Of a stretch of 46,077 nt of DNA, positions 43,750 through 46,077 are shown one piece after another (within the stretch, counting starts at the first letter, position 1; every line of letters starts with the position of its first letter). A program made the translations under genes and the position numbers. This stretch comes from Duodenibacillus massiliensis (lineage in GTDB: Bacteria; Pseudomonadota; Gammaproteobacteria; Burkholderiales; Burkholderiaceae_F), in contig NZ_LT635861.1 in the NCBI RefSeq assembly GCF_900128485.1, forward strand, positions 423,646 through 469,722. The letters are read 5' to 3'. Under the pieces are notes generated by a model, which had not been told where the DNA came from, did no database searches, and was given only the letters and a program-made list of their open reading frames with translations.

Positions 43750-44460
43750 ATGGTTAAGCATAACGCGAAGAAAATAAGCCGCAGTCTCACGGATTCCGAG
43801 GCGCTCATCGAAGCCGTGGAACACTTCCGGTTTCTGCCTTTTTTCAAAAATCCGGTGGCAGGCTGGTCCGTTGAGGACATGACGCCCTCAGAGCTTTGGT
43901 TTACCGATATTCCGGGACCCTGGGAGTGGAAGGGACCCGTGATCCGCACCGGCGAATGTCTGTACGGAAAGTTTTTCGACAAAAAAGCGGGCTTTGTATT
44001 CCGGGATGAATTCCCGAAGTTCGCGGCTTTAAGGCGCGCGCTGATTCCGGAGACAGCAAACCCCAAGGCAGCCGCCCGGGAAGCCTGGGTGCTTGAGCAG
44101 CTCTCCCCGGGTGACCCGGTCTTAAGTCTTGAACTCAAAGAACTTTATGCGGAGGAATTCGGATCGGTTTCCGGGCTTGAGACAACGCTGACGCGCCTTC
44201 AGATGCACTGCCGGGTTGTGATTGCCGACTTTGAGTACAAACATACCAAAAGCGGGAAACCTTACGGCTGGGGGCTCGCGCGCTTTACGCTCCCGGAATT
44301 CATCGCGGGCGAAGCGGCGATTGAAGCGGCGCGGGAAATTGACCTCGGGACCGCTGAAGAAGAGTTCGTCGGTTTGCTGTGCGCAGACTGGCCACATGCG
44401 CAAGAGGCTGTTGTCCGTGCCGTGGTGACTGGTCGGGCGATTGCGCAGAAATTCCGTTAA
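43750..44460 (+). CDS. Conserved hypothetical protein (AlkZ-related?)
   Basis: 236 residues. Motifs TPSELWFTD, GPWEWKGPVIRTGECLYGKFF, KAGFVFRDEFP and TLTRLQMHCRVVIADFEYK recall a family of about 230-260 residues in gut bacteria that is sometimes labelled AlkZ-related, from winged-helix similarity to a DNA glycosylase. I am not certain of this link. There is no signal or membrane segment. The omegaRNA of the IscB element begins about 35-55 bases behind its stop codon. Confidence 0.65.
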   Translation: MVKHNAKKISRSLTDSEALIEAVEHFRFLPFFKNPVAGWSVEDMTPSELWFTDIPGPWEWKGPVIRTGECLYGKFFDKKAGFVFRDEFPKFAALRRALIPETANPKAAAREAWVLEQLSPGDPVLSLELKELYAEEFGSVSGLETTLTRLQMHCRVVIADFEYKHTKSGKPYGWGLARFTLPEFIAGEAAIEAAREIDLGTAEEEFVGLLCADWPHAQEAVVRAVVTGRAIAQKFR

Positions 44461-44494
44461 TCTGCAGTGCTTTTGCCGTGAGACTTGTCGGCTA

Positions 44495-44870
44495 AGCACT
44501 ATTTACAGTCTGTGTTCAACCCAGAGAGTACGATGGTGTCATCCGCAGAATAACTTCTTAAGGGAGAGTCCGATCGTCAACTACCCCTGACTGAAGTCAG
44601 AGGCTTGGCAACAAGTCTTGGTTGACTAGCCTCAGTCCGTTTTCGGACGGACTCCGTTGGTTGGGAATCCGTTCCGTCGCAAGACGGGACGCAAACAGGC
44701 ACCGCGGGATGTCGATCCTAGTCCCGCGCTCTGCGGTCTGCGGTTAAAAGCTCTGAGAGGTAGGAGCAGTGCTTCAGACAACAAACCCCTTCCAACATTG
44801 GCGAAGGATCACCACCGACCGCAAGGTCGAGCAGACGGAGCCCGCGAGGTATCCGTCAATGGAGAACACT
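44495..44870 (+). ncRNA. omegaRNA (HEARO) of IscB
   Basis: No protein gene lies between 44461 and 44858, yet the stretch is full of short perfect stems. Examples: GTCAAC/GTTGAC (44576-44581 with 44621-44626) enclosing CTGAC-TGAA-GTCAG (44587-44600) and CTTG-GCAA-CAAG (44604-44615); GTCCG-TTTT-CGGAC (44635-44648); CCGTC-GCAA-GACGG (44674-44687); GCGGGA/TCCCGC (44704-44727); CGACC-GCAA-GGTCG (44816-44829). Three have GNRA loops. Position directly upstream of iscB and on the same strand is that of the omegaRNA. The scaffold seems to start near 44515; the guide would be the 16-20 bases before it. Both ends are estimates. Confidence 0.82.
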
Positions 44871-46077
44871 TTGAAAGTTTTTGTGTTGAATATGCGCGGG
44901 CAACCGCTCATGCCGTGCTCCCCGCCCAAGGCGCGTAAGCTCCTTCGGGCCGGGAAGGCCGTGCCTGTGCGCCGAACGCCCTTTGTGATTCAACTGACGG
45001 TGCCGACGGGCGAAACCAAGCAGCCGATCACCTTGGGTGTGGATGCGGGCTACAAGCACGTCGGCCTGAGCGCAACGACCGCCAAGGAAGAGTTGTTGGC
45101 TTCCGAGGTCGAACTGCGGCAGGACGTGACGGGCTTGCTCTCGGATCGCTTGGCACTTCGCCGCGCCCGACGCAATCGCAAGACCCGCTACCGCGCACCA
45201 CGCTTCGACAACCGCGTTCGATCAAAGCACAAGGGCTGGCTTGCGCCGTCCGTGGAGAACCGCATTCAGGCGCACATATCGCGCATTGAAGCGGTTTGCC
45301 GAGTGCTTCCGATCACCAAAATCGTGATTGAAACCGCATCCTTCGACATTCAGAAGATCAAGAATCCCGAAGTCGAAGGCACGGACTATCAGCAGGGCGA
45401 GCAGCTTGGCTTTTGGAACGTGCGCGAATATGTGCTGTTCCGCGACGGTCACGTTTGCCAAGCCTGCAAAGGCAGATCGAAAGATCTGATTCTCAACGTG
45501 CATCACATTGAGAGTCGGAAAACGGGAGGCGACGCGCCGGGCAACCTCATCACGCTGTGCGAGGCGTGCCACAAGGCGTATCACGCAGGCAAGTTGAAGC
45601 AGTTCAGTCCCCGGCGCGGCGCTTCTTTCAGGGCAGAGACTTTCATGGGCATCATGCGTTGGACGGTGCTCAACCGCCTGCGCGAGCGCCATCCCGAATT
45701 GCCTGTCACGAATACCTACGGGTATCTGACCAAACACAAGCGCATTGTCGAGGGCTTGCCGAAGACGCATTGCGCGGACGCTTTCTGCATTGCTGGCGTC
45801 CTCGACGCAAAACGTCGGGGCGAATACCTGTTTCAGAAACAGACGCGCCGCCACAATCGCCAGATCCACAAGCTGACGATTCTCAAAGGCGGTGTGCGCA
45901 AGCGCCATCAGGCTCCGTACCTAGTGCACGGCTTCAGGCTCTTTGACAAGGTGCTGTGCAAAGGGGAAGTCGGCTTTATTTTTGGCAGACGCTCCTCGGG
46001 TGCATTCGATGTGCGCCGTCTGGACGGTACAAAGATTTCTGCCGGTATTTCCTACAAGAAACTTTCGCTTCTTGAGA
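44859..46077 (+). CDS. iscB: IscB RNA-guided nuclease (partial, runs off window)
   Basis: 406 codons are seen without a stop. An N-terminal PLMP domain (VFVLNMRGQPLMPCSPPKAR, 7-26) is followed by RuvC-I with D62 in GVDAGYKHVG and an arginine-rich bridge helix (RRARRNRKTRYRAPRFDNR, 101-119). RuvC-II has E158 in IVIETASFD. The HNH domain (about 190-245) has CQAC (200-203), VHHIESR with H215/H216, N229, and CEACH (234-238). RuvC-III has H304 and D307 in KTHCADAFCIA. These order and residues define IscB, the IS200/IS605-associated ancestor of Cas9; it uses an omegaRNA to cut DNA. All catalytic residues are intact. The end ISYKKLSLLE is close to the usual C-terminus. No TnpA is in the window. Confidence 0.96.
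   Translation, partial: MENTLKVFVLNMRGQPLMPCSPPKARKLLRAGKAVPVRRTPFVIQLTVPTGETKQPITLGVDAGYKHVGLSATTAKEELLASEVELRQDVTGLLSDRLALRRARRNRKTRYRAPRFDNRVRSKHKGWLAPSVENRIQAHISRIEAVCRVLPITKIVIETASFDIQKIKNPEVEGTDYQQGEQLGFWNVREYVLFRDGHVCQACKGRSKDLILNVHHIESRKTGGDAPGNLITLCEACHKAYHAGKLKQFSPRRGASFRAETFMGIMRWTVLNRLRERHPELPVTNTYGYLTKHKRIVEGLPKTHCADAFCIAGVLDAKRRGEYLFQKQTRRHNRQIHKLTILKGGVRKRHQAPYLVHGFRLFDKVLCKGEVGFIFGRRSSGAFDVRRLDGTKISAGISYKKLSLLE

Noticed and set aside
44461-44858. Short protein frames in the region before iscB
   Set aside because: They have no family, no ribosome site and poor codon use, whereas the region is dense in short perfect stems with GNRA loops, which fits a structured RNA.
45222-45908. 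Minus-strand open frame opposite iscB
   Set aside because: The plus strand holds every IscB motif in one frame; the antisense frame has no domain and no ribosome site.
44495-46077. Cas9 with a CRISPR array
   Set aside because: There is no REC lobe insertion, the protein is about 400-450 residues, and no repeat-spacer array exists in the window. The domain order is IscB.

Overview
The window looks like a chromosomal segment of a GC-rich betaproteobacterium, most likely a gut-associated Sutterellaceae (Burkholderiales). This is an inference from protein flavour and gene content: a transketolase-gapA-pgk cluster, rpmB-rpmG, lgt, yebC, and an octahaem sulfite respiration locus. No rRNA or tRNA gene was seen to confirm it.

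Layout. Bases 1-3150 are a graveyard of mobile DNA around one intact secreted esterase gene: an ISL3-type transposase fragment with a frameshift, an IS256-type fragment with in-frame stops, a REP-like palindrome, and a 5' remnant of a group IIC intron sitting directly behind a terminator. Bases 3150-13600 carry housekeeping and envelope genes, mostly on the minus strand: ispH, rpmB-rpmG (plus), a small kinase, a universal stress protein, an RND pump with its adaptor, an M24 aminopeptidase and a lipoprotein. Bases 13640-24700 hold an rhlE-type helicase, a reduced trp operon (trpL-trpD-trpB-trpA) with a visible attenuator, a tandem FKBP (plus), then maf, rlmH, rsfS, nadD, purD and yebC. Bases 25300-32250 hold lgt, a membrane lytic transglycosylase, rsmE, and the transketolase-gapA-pgk group.

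The core of the window (32.7-43.2 kb) is a sulfite respiration locus. It contains an octahaem cytochrome c of the MccA/SirA type (seven CXXCH sites plus one CX15CH), a periplasmic rhodanese, an FKBP isomerase with a Met-rich tail (MccB), a TPR membrane protein, a four-cluster ferredoxin (MccC), an NrfD-like quinol dehydrogenase subunit (MccD), an orphan NosD-like beta-helix protein, and a private cytochrome c maturation set (CcmF, CcmH, CcmG). The CcmH homologue has lost both cysteines of its LRCxxC motif. Together these suggest quinol -> MccD -> MccC -> MccA -> sulfite, with dedicated haem attachment and possibly dedicated copper supply.

At the right edge (44.5 kb to the end) lies an IscB gene, the RuvC/HNH nuclease ancestral to Cas9. 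All recognisable catalytic residues are intact. Immediately upstream is a highly structured non-coding region that fits its omegaRNA (HEARO). IscB runs off the end of the window after 406 codons. These two systems, IscB-omegaRNA and the MccA locus with a cysteine-less CcmH, are the most interesting content.
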